A DNA stretch of 64,000 nucleotides. Source: Betaproteobacteria bacterium (lineage in GTDB: Bacteria; Pseudomonadota; Gammaproteobacteria; Burkholderiales; Usitatibacteraceae). Each line of letters starts with the position of its first letter. Position 1 is the first letter of the stretch. Below are positions 1 through 8,350 of this stretch, one piece after another. The stretch spans positions 62,001-126,000 of the forward strand of contig JADJMI010000027.1 in the NCBI GenBank assembly GCA_016709665.1, read 5' to 3'. The notes under the pieces are model-generated. The model ran no database searches and had not been told where the DNA came from. It was given only the letters and a program-made list of their open reading frames with translations. The position numbers and the translations under genes were made by a program.

Positions 1-521
1 CCATCTTCCCGTCGATCCAGGGCGGCCCGCTGATGCACGTGATCGCCGCCAAGGCCGTCGCCTTCAAGGAGGCGCTCGAACCCGCGTTCAAGACCTACCA
101 GGCCCAGGTGCTCGCCAACGCGGACGCCATGGCCCGCACGCTCGCCGGGCGCGGCCTTCGCATCGTTTCCGGCCGCACCGAGAGCCACCTGTTCCTCGTC
201 GACCTTCGCGCCAAGCGCGTCACCGGCAAGGACGCCGAGGCGGCCCTCGGCAAGGCCCACATCACGGTGAACAAGAACGCCATCCCGAACGATCCGGAAA
301 AGCCCTTCGTGACGAGCGGCATCCGCATCGGTTCGCCGGCCATGACCACGCGGGGCTTCGGCACCGGCGAGGCCGTCCAGGTGGCGAACCTCGTCGCGGA
401 CGCGCTCGAGGCCGCGGCCGACGACGCGAAGCTCGCCGCCCTCGGCGAGACCGTGACGGCGCTCTGCCGCCGCTTCCCGGTCTACGGCCCGGCGATGCGC
501 GCGAGCTACGGCGCCGCGTGA
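1..521 (+). CDS. glyA: Serine hydroxymethyltransferase, C-terminal part
   Basis: This is the last ~170 residues of the PLP enzyme that interconverts serine and glycine and loads one-carbon units on tetrahydrofolate. The reading frame is open from base 3, so the gene begins outside the window. The visible part starts with FPSIQGGP, which follows the PLP-lysine region in the family, and continues through [10 protein letters not shown] and the conserved [15 protein letters not shown] segment. The C-terminus is of normal length. It lies 19 bases before nrdR, the usual order in betaproteobacteria. The catalytic lysine itself is not in the window. Confidence 0.96.
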   Translation, partial: IFPSIQGGPLMHVIAAKAVAFKEALEPAFKTYQAQVLANADAMARTLAGRGLRIVSGRTESHLFLVDLRAKRVTGKDAEAALGKAHITVNKNAIPNDPEKPFVTSGIRIGSPAMTTRGFGTGEAVQVANLVADALEAAADDAKLAALGETVTALCRRFPVYGPAMRASYGAA

Positions 522-540
522 TGGCCGGGGAGCGCCCGCG

Positions 541-993
541 GTGAAGTGCCCCTTCTGCGGCGCCGAGGACACGCAGGTCATCGACTCGCGCGTGAGCGAG
601 GAGGGCGATTCCATCCGCCGCCGCCGCCGCTGCCAGGTGTGCGCCAAGCGCTTCACGACGTACGAGACCGCCGAGCTGCGCATGCCGCAGATCGTGAAGA
701 CGAACGGCCAGCGCGAGGATTTCTCCACCGGGAAGCTGCGCACCGGTTTCCAGCGGGCCCTGCACAAGCGACCGGTGACGACCGAGCTCGTCGACGCCGC
801 CATCCAGCGCATCGAGCAGAAGCTCCTCGCCCTGGGCGAGCGCGAGATCGACTCGCGCCGGCTGGGCGAACTGGTGATGGAGGAGCTGAGAAAGCTCGAC
901 AAGGTCGCCTACATCCGCTTCGCCTCCGTCTACCGCAGCTTCTCCGACGTCGAGGATTTCCGCGACGTCATCCGCGAAGTGCGGGAGAAGTGA
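541..993 (+). CDS. nrdR: Transcriptional repressor NrdR
   Basis: NrdR is an ATP/dATP-sensing repressor of ribonucleotide reductase genes. The 150-residue protein has an N-terminal zinc ribbon with two cysteine pairs (CPFC at residues 3-6 and CQVC near 31-34) inside a very basic DNA-binding segment, then an ATP-cone domain (about 49-139). The start is GTG, supported by a GGGGAG ribosome site six bases upstream. It is followed after 16 bases by ribD; this glyA-nrdR-rib arrangement is conserved in proteobacteria. No NrdR box is expected or seen here because its targets lie elsewhere. Confidence 0.96.
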   Translation: MKCPFCGAEDTQVIDSRVSEEGDSIRRRRRCQVCAKRFTTYETAELRMPQIVKTNGQREDFSTGKLRTGFQRALHKRPVTTELVDAAIQRIEQKLLALGEREIDSRRLGELVMEELRKLDKVAYIRFASVYRSFSDVEDFRDVIREVREK

Positions 994-1009
994 CGCGGCG
1001 CCGTCCGCC

Positions 1010-2113
1010 TTGTCCGCCCCGCCGCTCTTCACCGCCGCCGATCACGCGATGATGTCCCGCGCGCTCGCGCTGGGCGCGCGCGGGCTCGACACCGCCACGC
1101 CCAACCCGAGCGTCGGCTGCGTCATCGCGAAGGGGGGGCGCGTCATCGGCGAGGGGTGGCACGCCCGCGCGGGCGAGCCCCACGCGGAGGCCGCGGCGCT
1201 CGCCGCCTGCCGCGAGGATCCCACGGGCGCGACCGCCTACGTGACGCTCGAACCCTGCAGCCACCGGGGCCGCACGCCGCCGTGCGCGGACGCGCTCGTG
1301 CGCGCGGGCCTCGCGCGGGTGGTCGCCGCGCTCGAGGATCCCAACCCGCTCGTGGCCGGCGCCGGCTTTCGCCGCCTGCGCGAGGCCGGCCTCCAGGTCG
1401 AGGCCGGCCTGCTCGCGGGCGAGGCCGCGCTCCTGCATCGCGCCTTTCTCTCGCGCATGTCGCGAGGGCGCCCCTGGATGATCCTCAAGGCCGGGGCCTC
1501 GCTCGACGGCCGCACCGCGCTCGCCAGCGGCGAGAGTCGCTGGATCACCTCGGAGGAGGCCCGGCGGGACGTTCACCGCCTGCGCCGCCGGGCCTGCGCG
1601 GTGCTCACCGGCTACGGCACGGTCCGGGCGGACGACCCGGACCTCACCGTGCGCCATGTGCCGTGCGAGCGGCAGCCGCGGCGCGTCGTGATCGACAACC
1701 GGCTCGAGCTGCCCGAAGGCGCCCGGATCCTCCAGGGCGTGCCGCCGCTCGTCCTCACCGTGAGCGGCGATGGCGCCGCCCGGGAGAGGCTCGAGTCGCG
1801 GGGGGCGGAAGTGCTGTCCGTCGGGGCCGAGGGTTCGAAGACCGACCTCGTGGCCGTCGCGCGGATGCTCGCCGCGCGGGGCTTCAACGAAGTGCTGGTC
1901 GAAACGGGCCCCAAGCTGGCCGGCTCGCTCCTTCGCGCGGGCCTCGTCGACGAGATCGTCCTCTACCTCGCGCCCTCGCTCCTGGGCGACCTCGCGCAGG
2001 GCCTCTTCGCCCTGGGCGAGCTGGCCTCGCTCGGCGAACGGCGCAACCTCGCGGTGACCGACGTGCGCGCCGTGGGGCGCGACCTGCGCGTCATCGCCCG
2101 ACTGGAGACCTGA
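1010..2113 (+). CDS. ribD: Bifunctional riboflavin deaminase/reductase RibD
   Basis: RibD deaminates and then reduces the pyrimidine intermediate of riboflavin synthesis. The N-terminal deaminase half shows the zinc-site HAE (in GEPHAEA, about residue 64) and the PCSHRGRTPPC motif (about 83-93). The C-terminal half (about 150-367) is the NADPH reductase, with ILKAGASLDG at its beginning and VLVETGPKLAGSLL later. The start is TTG at 1010, chosen because it gives the family N-terminus SAPPLFTAADHAMM; no good ribosome site is seen. An internal ATG at 1049 is the alternative. The stop is followed one base later by ribE. Confidence 0.95.
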   Translation: MSAPPLFTAADHAMMSRALALGARGLDTATPNPSVGCVIAKGGRVIGEGWHARAGEPHAEAAALAACREDPTGATAYVTLEPCSHRGRTPPCADALVRAGLARVVAALEDPNPLVAGAGFRRLREAGLQVEAGLLAGEAALLHRAFLSRMSRGRPWMILKAGASLDGRTALASGESRWITSEEARRDVHRLRRRACAVLTGYGTVRADDPDLTVRHVPCERQPRRVVIDNRLELPEGARILQGVPPLVLTVSGDGAARERLESRGAEVLSVGAEGSKTDLVAVARMLAARGFNEVLVETGPKLAGSLLRAGLVDEIVLYLAPSLLGDLAQGLFALGELASLGERRNLAVTDVRAVGRDLRVIARLET

Positions 2114-2114
2114 C

Positions 2115-2705
2115 ATGTTCACCGGCATCGTGACGGCCATGGGCCGGATCGCGTCGTCGACCCCCGCCGGAGACGGCGCGCGACTTCGCATCGACGCGCC
2201 CGGCTTCGGCATGGACGACGTGGCGCTGGGCGACTCGATCGCGATCCAGGGCGTCTGCCACACGGTGGTCGCGAAGGACACGGCGGGCTTCGAGGTGGAC
2301 ACCTCCGCCGCGACGCTCTCGGTGACCCACGGCCTGGCGGCCGGCCGGCCGGTGAACCTGGAGAAGTCGCTGCGCCTGGCGGACCGGATCGGCGGCCATC
2401 TCGTGAGCGGCCACGTGGACGGCGTGGGCACCGTCGCGGCCTTCGAGGACCTGGGGGCCAGCTGGCGGCTCGAGGTCGAGGCGCCGGCGGAACTGGCGCG
2501 CTACATCGCGAAGAAGGGCTCGGTGGCCATCGACGGGGTGAGCCTCACGGTGAACGAGGTGCGGGGCCCTCGCTTCGAGATCAACGTGATTCCCCACACG
2601 CGGGCCGTGACGACCCTCGGGGGGCTCGCGAAGGGTTCGCGCGTGAACGTCGAAGTCGACATGACGGCGCGCTATCTCGAGCGCCTGATGGCCGAGCGAT
2701 CCTAG
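2115..2705 (+). CDS. ribE: Riboflavin synthase alpha subunit
   Basis: This enzyme dismutates two 6,7-dimethyl-8-ribityllumazine molecules into riboflavin and the pyrimidine substrate of RibH. The 196-residue protein begins with the diagnostic MFTGIV and consists of two homologous lumazine-binding repeats, each carrying a GHLVSGHVDG- or GDSIAIQGVC-like segment. Its ATG follows the ribD stop by one base, so the two are probably translationally coupled. The ~95-base gap to the next gene is too short for a classical FMN riboswitch and I see none of its conserved stems. Confidence 0.95.
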   Translation: MFTGIVTAMGRIASSTPAGDGARLRIDAPGFGMDDVALGDSIAIQGVCHTVVAKDTAGFEVDTSAATLSVTHGLAAGRPVNLEKSLRLADRIGGHLVSGHVDGVGTVAAFEDLGASWRLEVEAPAELARYIAKKGSVAIDGVSLTVNEVRGPRFEINVIPHTRAVTTLGGLAKGSRVNVEVDMTARYLERLMAERS

Positions 2706-2799
2706 GCAGCGGGGCGCCCGGCGCCCCGAAATGCACCTCCCGCCGGCGGTCAGGCCCGCCTTCGGGCAAAATGGAGGGCCGAGAAGCGGAGATTTCCCC

Positions 2800-3918
2800 G
2801 TGACCGTCAGCCCCACCCCCGAAATCATCGACGAAATCCGCCACGGGCGGATGGTCGTGCTCGTGGACGCCGAGGACCGCGAGAACGAAGGCGACCTCGT
2901 GCTCGCCGCGGACTTCGTGACGCCCGAGACGATCAACTTCATGGCCACGCATGCCCGCGGCCTCATCTGCCTCACGCTCACCGAGGATCGTTGCCGGCAG
3001 CTGAACCTGCCCCTCATGGTGAGCGACAACCGCTCGCCCCACGGCACGGCCTTCACGATGTCGATCGAGGCGTCCACCGGCGTCACCACCGGCATTTCCG
3101 CGGCCGACCGCGCCCGCACGGTGCGCGTCGCGGTGGCAAGGCACGCGAAGCCGACCGACATCGTGCAGCCGGGCCACATTTTCCCGGTGATGTCGCAGAA
3201 CGGCGGCGTGCTGGTGCGCGCGGGCCACACCGAGGCCGGGTGCGACCTGGCCGAACTGGCCGGGCTCACGCCCGCCGCGGTCATCTGCGAGATCATGAAG
3301 CCGGACGGCGAAATGGCGCGCCTGCCGGATCTCCTGGAATTCGCGCAGGTCCACGGGCTCAAGACCGGCACCATCGCCGACCTGATCCGCTACCGCAGCC
3401 TCAACGAAAAGCTCGTCGAGCGCGTGGCCGACCGGTCCATCGCGACCCCGTACGGTCCCTTCCGCCTGTGCGTGTACCACGACAAGAGCGCCGACGAGCT
3501 GCACTATGCCCTGGTGAAAGGCGATCCCTCGCCGGATCGCCCGGTCCTCGTGCGGGTGCACGAGCCGTTCCACTCGCTCGACGTGTTCGACTTCGACGCG
3601 AGCCGTCACGCCTACTCGGTGCAGGACGCCATGCGCCTCGTGGCCCACCACAAGGAAGGCGTGATCGTCCTGCTGCGGCGCCACGAGCGCGCCGGGGAGA
3701 TCCTCGAGCGCTTCTCGCCCGCGTTGGTGGAGGCGAGGGCGGTTCGCAAGTGGGACCCGAAGCTGCACGGCGTGGGCGCGCAGATCCTGCGCGACCTGGG
3801 CGTCGGCAAGATGCGCGTCCTCGCGCGCCCGAAGCGCATCCCGAGCATGGGCGGCTTCGGTCTCGAGGTCGTCGAATACCTGTCCCCCGAGGACGCCACG
3901 AAGGTGAAGGCCGTATGA
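2800..3918 (+). CDS. ribB: DHBP synthase with degenerate GTP cyclohydrolase II domain (RibBX type)
   Basis: Residues 1-205 are 3,4-dihydroxy-2-butanone-4-phosphate synthase, with the acidic loop RENEGD and the [14 protein letters not shown] segment, so the ribose-phosphate branch of riboflavin synthesis is supplied. The C-terminal half aligns with GTP cyclohydrolase II ([18 protein letters not shown]) but lacks the zinc cysteines and the EGRGIGL active-site segment; in their place are [18 protein letters not shown] and [11 protein letters not shown]. It therefore matches the proteobacterial RibBX variant and should not make the pyrimidine precursor from GTP. GTG at 2800 is preferred: a GGAG ribosome site precedes it. 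It overlaps ribH by four bases (ATGA). Confidence 0.92.
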   Translation: MTVSPTPEIIDEIRHGRMVVLVDAEDRENEGDLVLAADFVTPETINFMATHARGLICLTLTEDRCRQLNLPLMVSDNRSPHGTAFTMSIEASTGVTTGISAADRARTVRVAVARHAKPTDIVQPGHIFPVMSQNGGVLVRAGHTEAGCDLAELAGLTPAAVICEIMKPDGEMARLPDLLEFAQVHGLKTGTIADLIRYRSLNEKLVERVADRSIATPYGPFRLCVYHDKSADELHYALVKGDPSPDRPVLVRVHEPFHSLDVFDFDASRHAYSVQDAMRLVAHHKEGVIVLLRRHERAGEILERFSPALVEARAVRKWDPKLHGVGAQILRDLGVGKMRVLARPKRIPSMGGFGLEVVEYLSPEDATKVKAV

Positions 3919-4385
3919 CCGCCATCGATCCCGACATCCGCGGCGAAGGCATGCGCATCGGCATCGTCTGGAGCCGATTCAACGAGGACATCGTCCGCGA
4001 GCTCCTCACCGCCTGCGACCGCGAGCTGGTGAACCTGGGCGTGCTGCCCACCGACATCGACGTGGTGAGCGTGCCCGGCGCGCTGGAGCTGCCCCTCGCG
4101 CTGCAGGTGCTCGCCCTCGAGCGAAAGGCCTTCGGCCGCCGCTACGACGCGCTCGTCGCGCTGGGCGCCGTGGTCCGCGGCGAGACCTACCACTTCGAGG
4201 TCGTCTCCAACGAGAGCGCGCGCGGCATCCTGGACGTGCAGCTCGAGACGGGCGTGCCCATCGCCAACGCCGTGCTCACCACGAGCACCGAGGCGCAGGC
4301 GAAGGAGCGCGCCAACGTGAAGGGCGCCGAGGCAGCCCGCGTCGCGGTCGAGATGGCCAACCTCCTGAAGGCGGTGTCCGGATGA
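3915..4385 (+). CDS. ribH: 6,7-dimethyl-8-ribityllumazine synthase
   Basis: RibH condenses the RibD product with the RibB product to give lumazine, the substrate of riboflavin synthase. The 156-residue protein has WSRFNEDI near the N-terminus, [10 protein letters not shown], and the signature [14 protein letters not shown] with its catalytic histidine, then [11 protein letters not shown]. Start and stop codons overlap those of ribB and nusB (ATGA on both sides), which indicates translational coupling along the operon. Length is normal for the family. Confidence 0.96.
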   Translation: MTAIDPDIRGEGMRIGIVWSRFNEDIVRELLTACDRELVNLGVLPTDIDVVSVPGALELPLALQVLALERKAFGRRYDALVALGAVVRGETYHFEVVSNESARGILDVQLETGVPIANAVLTTSTEAQAKERANVKGAEAARVAVEMANLLKAVSG

Positions 4386-4882
4386 GATCCCCACGCCGGC
4401 GCGCGCGCGAGTTCGCGCTGCAGGGCCTCTACCAGTGGCAGCTCACGGGGCAGGGCGCCGGCGCCATCGGCCGCGACCTCGCCGAGCTGGAGGACCACGA
4501 AGCCGCCGACCGCGAATTCCTCGACCGCGAGCTGGCGGGCGTCATCGCCTGCGCGGACGAATTGCGCGTGCTGCTCGAGCCGCTGGCCGATCGCAAGTGG
4601 GAGGAGGTGAGCCCCGTCGAGCGGGCCATCCTGATGATCGGCGGCTGGGAACTCCTGCGCCTGCCCGAGGTGCCCTACCGGGTGGCCATCAACGAATCGA
4701 TCGAGCTCGCCAAGCGCTTCGGTGGGGCCGAGGGCCACCGGTACGTGAACGGCATCCTCGACCGCGCGGCCGCCCAGTTGCGCCCCGACGAGGTCGCGGC
4801 CGGTCGCACGGCCGAAAGAAAGCCCCGCCAGAATACGGGCCGCGCCCCCCGCGCGGTCCCCGACAAGAAAGCCGACGCATGA
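4382..4882 (+). CDS. nusB: Transcription antitermination factor NusB
   Basis: NusB binds boxA RNA with NusE (S10) in rRNA antitermination. The all-helical protein shows the N-terminal [16 protein letters not shown] motif and the conserved core [34 protein letters not shown] and [10 protein letters not shown]. At 166 residues it carries a basic, proline-containing tail beyond the core that looks disordered. It is joined by ATGA overlaps to ribH upstream and thiL downstream, the conserved rib-nus-thi order. Confidence 0.96.
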   Translation: MRSPRRRAREFALQGLYQWQLTGQGAGAIGRDLAELEDHEAADREFLDRELAGVIACADELRVLLEPLADRKWEEVSPVERAILMIGGWELLRLPEVPYRVAINESIELAKRFGGAEGHRYVNGILDRAAAQLRPDEVAAGRTAERKPRQNTGRAPRAVPDKKADA

Positions 4883-5853
4883 GCCCGCACGTGACCCCGG
4901 AATTCGAGCTGATCGCCCGCTACTTCAATCGCCCCGCGCGCAATGCCGTCCTCGGCGTGGGCGACGACTGCGCCCTCGTGGACGTCGCGAACGGCATGGA
5001 CCTCGCCTGCTCCGTCGACACGATGGTCGCCGGCACGCATTTCTTCCCCGACGTCGATCCGGAGAACCTCGGGCACAAGGCGCTCGCCGTGAACCTCTCG
5101 GACATGGCCGCGATGGGCGCGATGCCCTACTGGGCCCTGCTCGCGCTCACGCTGCCCGCGGTGAACCACGAATGGCTCGAGAAGTTCGCCAAGGGGTTCT
5201 TCGATCTCGCCTCGGAGTTCGACGTGTCCCTCATCGGGGGCGATACCACGCGCGGCCACCTGTCGATGACGGTCACGATCATGGGGGAGGTGCCCGCGGG
5301 CGCGGCCCTCAAGCGCAGCGGCGCGCGCGCCGGCAACGACATCTGGGTCTCGGGCACCGTCGGCGACGCGGCCCTCGCGGTGGCGCACCGGCACGGCCGT
5401 CTCGTGCTCGAGGCGGACGACTACCACGAGGCCGTGATGCGCCTCTACGAGCCGACGCCGCGCGTGAAGCTCGGGCAGGCGCTGCGCGGACTTGCAACCA
5501 GCGCCATCGACATCTCCGACGGCCTGCTCGCCGACCTCGGACACATCTGCAAGCTCTCGAAAGTGGCGGCCACGGTCGAGCTCGAGGCGATCCCCGTCTC
5601 GTCCATCGGCGCGAAGCACCTGGGTTCCAAGGAGGGGCTCTCGGCCATCGTGGCGGGCGGCGACGACTACGAACTGTGCTTCACCGCGCCCACGAACGCC
5701 CGCGAGAGCATCGAGGAGCTCACGGACGTCCTGGGCGTGAACCTCACGCGGATCGGCCAGGTCGGGAGCGGCAGCGGCGTGAAGCTGCTCGACGAGTCGG
5801 GCCGCGCCGTCGCTCCCGATGCCCGCGGATTCGACCATTTCCCGCCGGCCTGA
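4879..5853 (+). CDS. thiL: Thiamine-monophosphate kinase
   Basis: ThiL phosphorylates thiamine monophosphate to the cofactor thiamine diphosphate. The 324-residue protein has the ATP/Mg-binding GVGDDCALVD near the N-terminus, SVDTMVAGTHFF, the LSDMAAMGA and IGGDTTRG segments, and the SAIDISDGLLADLGH motif of the AIR-synthase-like fold. ATG at 4879 overlaps the nusB stop and gives the normal N-terminus EFELIARYF. Its 3' end overlaps pgpA by 35 bases. Confidence 0.96.
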   Translation: MSPHVTPEFELIARYFNRPARNAVLGVGDDCALVDVANGMDLACSVDTMVAGTHFFPDVDPENLGHKALAVNLSDMAAMGAMPYWALLALTLPAVNHEWLEKFAKGFFDLASEFDVSLIGGDTTRGHLSMTVTIMGEVPAGAALKRSGARAGNDIWVSGTVGDAALAVAHRHGRLVLEADDYHEAVMRLYEPTPRVKLGQALRGLATSAIDISDGLLADLGHICKLSKVAATVELEAIPVSSIGAKHLGSKEGLSAIVAGGDDYELCFTAPTNARESIEELTDVLGVNLTRIGQVGSGSGVKLLDESGRAVAPDARGFDHFPPA

Positions 5854-6340
5854 CGTCCGATTCCTCCTCGCGCACCCCGCGCACTTCATCGCGCTGGGGT
5901 TCGGCGCGGGGCTCTCCCCGGTGGCTCCCGGCACCGCGGGCACGGCGGCGGGGCTTCTGGCTTACTTCGCGCTCGCCCCTTTCCTGCCACCCCTCGCGAT
6001 CGCCTTCCTGGCCGTTCCGCTCTTCTTCGTGGGCGTGTGGGCCTGCGGTGTCGCGGGCCGCAACCTCGGGGTGGAGGACCACGGCGCCTTCGTCTGGGAC
6101 GAAATCGTCGCCTTCCTGCCGCTCGCGGCGCTCGCCTCCTCGAGCCTCGCGCTGCAGGCCCTGGCGTTCGCGCTTTTCCGCCTCTTCGACATCTGGAAGC
6201 CCTTTCCCATCCGGCAATTCGAGTCGCGGGTGCGCGGCGGCTTCGGCGTGATGCTGGACGACCTGCTGGCGGCCTGCTACGCCTACGCGTGCTTCGCGCT
6301 CATCGTCCTCCTCGCCCACCGCCCGCTGGGTTTCGCCTGA
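5819..6340 (+). CDS. pgpA: Phosphatidylglycerophosphatase A
   Basis: PgpA removes phosphate from phosphatidylglycerophosphate to give phosphatidylglycerol in the inner membrane. The 173-residue protein has the family start FIALGFGAGLSPVAPGTAGT, several hydrophobic helices, the acidic segment VEDHGAFVWDEIVAF and the FDIWKPFPI motif. The ATG at 5819 lies inside thiL, a common overlap in this operon. It is the last gene of the coupled rib-nusB-thiL-pgpA run; ugpQ follows after 16 bases. Confidence 0.93.
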   Translation: MPADSTISRRPDVRFLLAHPAHFIALGFGAGLSPVAPGTAGTAAGLLAYFALAPFLPPLAIAFLAVPLFFVGVWACGVAGRNLGVEDHGAFVWDEIVAFLPLAALASSSLALQALAFALFRLFDIWKPFPIRQFESRVRGGFGVMLDDLLAACYAYACFALIVLLAHRPLGFA

Positions 6341-6356
6341 ACCCAAGGAGACACGC

Positions 6357-7106
6357 ATGAACGGCTGGCCCTATCCGCGCCTCATCGCCCACCGCGGCGG
6401 CGGCTCCCTCGCGCCGGAGAACACGCTCGCGGCCCTGAAGCTCGGCGCTTCGCTCGGCTACCGGGCGAGCGAGTTCGACGTGAAACTCTCGCGCGACGCC
6501 GTGCCGTTCCTCCTGCACGACTCGAAGCTCGAGCGCACCACGAACGGGGCCGGCATCGCGGGCGAATTCGACTGGTCCGTGCTCGCGGGGCTCGACGCCG
6601 GCGCATGGCATTCGCCGGCCTACCGCGGGGAGCCCCTCCCTCGCCTGGACGACGTCGCCCGGTTCATCACCGGGAACGGACTGGTGGCCAACGTCGAGAT
6701 CAAGCCGACCCCCGGCTTCGAGGCCGTGACGGGGCGCGTTGTCGCCCGCGCGTGCGCGGAACTGTGGGCCGGCATCCCGGTGCAGCCGCTGCTTTCCTCC
6801 TTCGCGTACGAAGCCCTCGTGGCCGCTCGCGACGAAGCCCCCCACCTGCCGAGGGGCTGGCTCATCGAGACCCCGACCGAGACCGATTTCGACTGCCTGG
6901 AAAAACTCGGAGCCGTGTCGCTGCATTGCTCGCACCGGGCGGTCACCCCCGACCTGGTTTCCCGCGTGCATGAGGGCGGACGCCGGGTGATGGCCTGGAC
7001 GGTGAACGACGCCGAACGGGCCGAGTGCCTGCTCGGATGGGGTGTGGACGGAATTTTCACCGACAACCTGCGCGAGCTGGCGGCACGATTCCGGGGATAT
7101 CTCTAG
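6357..7106 (+). CDS. ugpQ: Glycerophosphodiester phosphodiesterase
   Basis: The enzyme hydrolyses glycerophosphodiesters to glycerol-3-phosphate and an alcohol. The 249-residue TIM-barrel protein shows the catalytic LIAHRGGGSLAPENTLAA near residue 10, EFDVKLSRD with the metal ligands, LLHDSKLERTTNG, NVEIKP, and the C-terminal VMAWTVNDAE and GVDGIFTDN motifs. There is no signal peptide, so it is cytoplasmic and of the UgpQ type. A strong AAGGAG ribosome site precedes the ATG. Confidence 0.93.
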   Translation: MNGWPYPRLIAHRGGGSLAPENTLAALKLGASLGYRASEFDVKLSRDAVPFLLHDSKLERTTNGAGIAGEFDWSVLAGLDAGAWHSPAYRGEPLPRLDDVARFITGNGLVANVEIKPTPGFEAVTGRVVARACAELWAGIPVQPLLSSFAYEALVAARDEAPHLPRGWLIETPTETDFDCLEKLGAVSLHCSHRAVTPDLVSRVHEGGRRVMAWTVNDAERAECLLGWGVDGIFTDNLRELAARFRGYL

Positions 7107-7162
7107 CGCCCAGATACATCAGTCTCTTGCGGGCCTTTCTTGAGGTCGCAGAGGAAGAAGTA

Positions 7163-7192
7163 TTGCCAACTGCCTGATTCCGTGATTATTAT
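7163..7192 (+). promoter_or_regulatory. Predicted sigma-70 promoter of the ParA-like gene
   Basis: TTGCCA (7163-7168) and TATTAT (7187-7192) are separated by 18 bases in the gap after ugpQ. This part is clearly more AT-rich than its surroundings. The ParA-like gene starts at 7265, leaving an untranslated leader of about 65 bases. Confidence 0.5.
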
Positions 7193-7264
7193 GGGATGAG
7201 GCTCCCGTCATTCTGCCGTCATCCCGGTGCGGCAGGCCGGAGCCCCCGATCCGGAAGGCACCCG

Positions 7265-8071
7265 ATGGCTCGCATCGCGGTCTTCAACCAGAAGGGTGGC
7301 GTCGGCAAGACGACGACGACCCTGAACCTCCTGGGCGCCATCGCCTCGCGGGGTGGCGTCCCGCTCGCGATCGACCTGGATCCGCAGGCCCACCTGTCGG
7401 CCATCGCCGGCGTGTCGCCGCAGTCTTCCGATGCCAGCGTCTACGCCTTCTACCGTGACGCCCGTGCCCTTTCGTCGCTCGCGGCGGCTTCGGGCCTGGG
7501 CTGGCCCATCATCCCGGCCCACATCGAACTGGCGAAGGTCGACAGCCAGTTCGGCAAGGGGCCGAACGTCCTCAACCGCCTGAAGATCGGCCTGGCTCGC
7601 GACGGTATGGGCGAGGCGGGTTCGGTCCTCATCGACTGCTCGCCCATGCTGGGGGTGCTTTCCCTCTCGGCCATCTTCGCGGCCGACCGGGTGCTGGTGC
7701 CCGTCTCGGCGGACTACCTCGCGGTGAAAGGGGCTGTCCAGGTCGACCGCACGCTCAACGCCCTGGCGCGGGTGGTGGGGCGGCGAATCGAGCGGCGTTA
7801 CGTCGTGACGCGCTTCGACGCGCGCCGGCGCATGTCCTGGGACATCCTGGAGACCTTCAAGGCGCGCTTCGGGCCGGACCTGGCCGAATCGCGCATCTCG
7901 GAGAACGTGTCCATCGCCGAGAGCCCCTTCGCCGATCGCGACGTCTTCTCGCACGCGCCATCGAGCCGGGGGGCTTCGGACTACGCGGCGCTTCACGAGG
8001 AACTGGAAGCCTCCGGGTTCTTCGGCGCCCGCCTGGAAGCCCCGCGCGCGATCCTCGCCGCCGTGGCCTGA
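7265..8071 (+). CDS. Orphan ParA/Soj-family ATPase
   Basis: ParA-family ATPases bind DNA nonspecifically and position chromosomes, plasmids or protein clusters. The 268-residue protein has a deviant Walker A KGGVGKTTTT at about residues 10-19, the A' motif LAIDLDPQAHLS and a Walker B-like VLIDCSPMLGVLS. ATG at 7265 is chosen because GGAAGG (7253-7258) precedes it and it puts the P-loop at the usual place. No parB or parS-like element is adjacent and the gene stands alone after ugpQ, so its cargo is unknown. A cell-positioning or polysaccharide/chemotaxis role is as likely as partitioning. Confidence 0.85.
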   Translation: MARIAVFNQKGGVGKTTTTLNLLGAIASRGGVPLAIDLDPQAHLSAIAGVSPQSSDASVYAFYRDARALSSLAAASGLGWPIIPAHIELAKVDSQFGKGPNVLNRLKIGLARDGMGEAGSVLIDCSPMLGVLSLSAIFAADRVLVPVSADYLAVKGAVQVDRTLNALARVVGRRIERRYVVTRFDARRRMSWDILETFKARFGPDLAESRISENVSIAESPFADRDVFSHAPSSRGASDYAALHEELEASGFFGARLEAPRAILAAVA

Positions 8072-8080
8072 ACCCCGCCG

Positions 8081-8317
8081 CTAGTTCTCGCGCCGGTTTT
8101 CGTCGGCGATGAGGGAGATGATGCCCTCCAGGTCCGACGAGTCGCCTGCCGCCGTCTCCTGGAGTTCGCGCGTCTCGAGGACCACGCAGTGGTGGTAGAC
8201 CTGGCGGAGCTTCCGCTCGGCCTCGGCGAGGTCGCGACCCTGGATGGCGAGGTTGTCCACCACGGATCCGCCGCGGGTCCGGATGCGAAAGCCGAATTTC
8301 TTCATGTCGACCGCCAT
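8081..8317 (-). CDS. Small conserved protein of unknown function
   Basis: The 78-residue cytoplasmic protein begins MAVDMKKFGFRIRTRGG. Its first half looks like a small beta-rich unit (FGFRIRTRGGSVVDNLAIQG) followed by a helix with alternating charges (AEAERKLRQVYHHC) and an acidic tail. I do not recognise a family with known function. It converges with the ParA-like gene (10 bases between stops) and has a GGGAGGGACC purine run upstream of its start. Codon use matches the neighbours, so I believe it is a real gene. Confidence 0.65.
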   Translation of the reverse strand: MAVDMKKFGFRIRTRGGSVVDNLAIQGRDLAEAERKLRQVYHHCVVLETRELQETAAGDSSDLEGIISLIADENRREN

Positions 8318-8350
8318 GGTCCCTCCCGGGAGTGAGCCCGGGATGGCCGT

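Noticed and set aside
968..2431. Long open frame on the minus strand opposite ribD
   Set aside because: It mirrors the GC-rich third positions of ribD and ribE and has no family motif; the same applies to the other long antisense frames in this GC-rich window.
2706..2799. Possible FMN riboswitch before ribB
   Set aside because: The gap is only 94 bases and none of the conserved riboswitch stems are present; the gene is inside the rib operon.
3165..3180. Search for CRISPR arrays, IS ends or attachment sites beside the tRNA genes and elsewhere
   Set aside because: No regularly spaced repeats, transposase or integrase genes or duplicated tRNA 3' ends were seen in the window.
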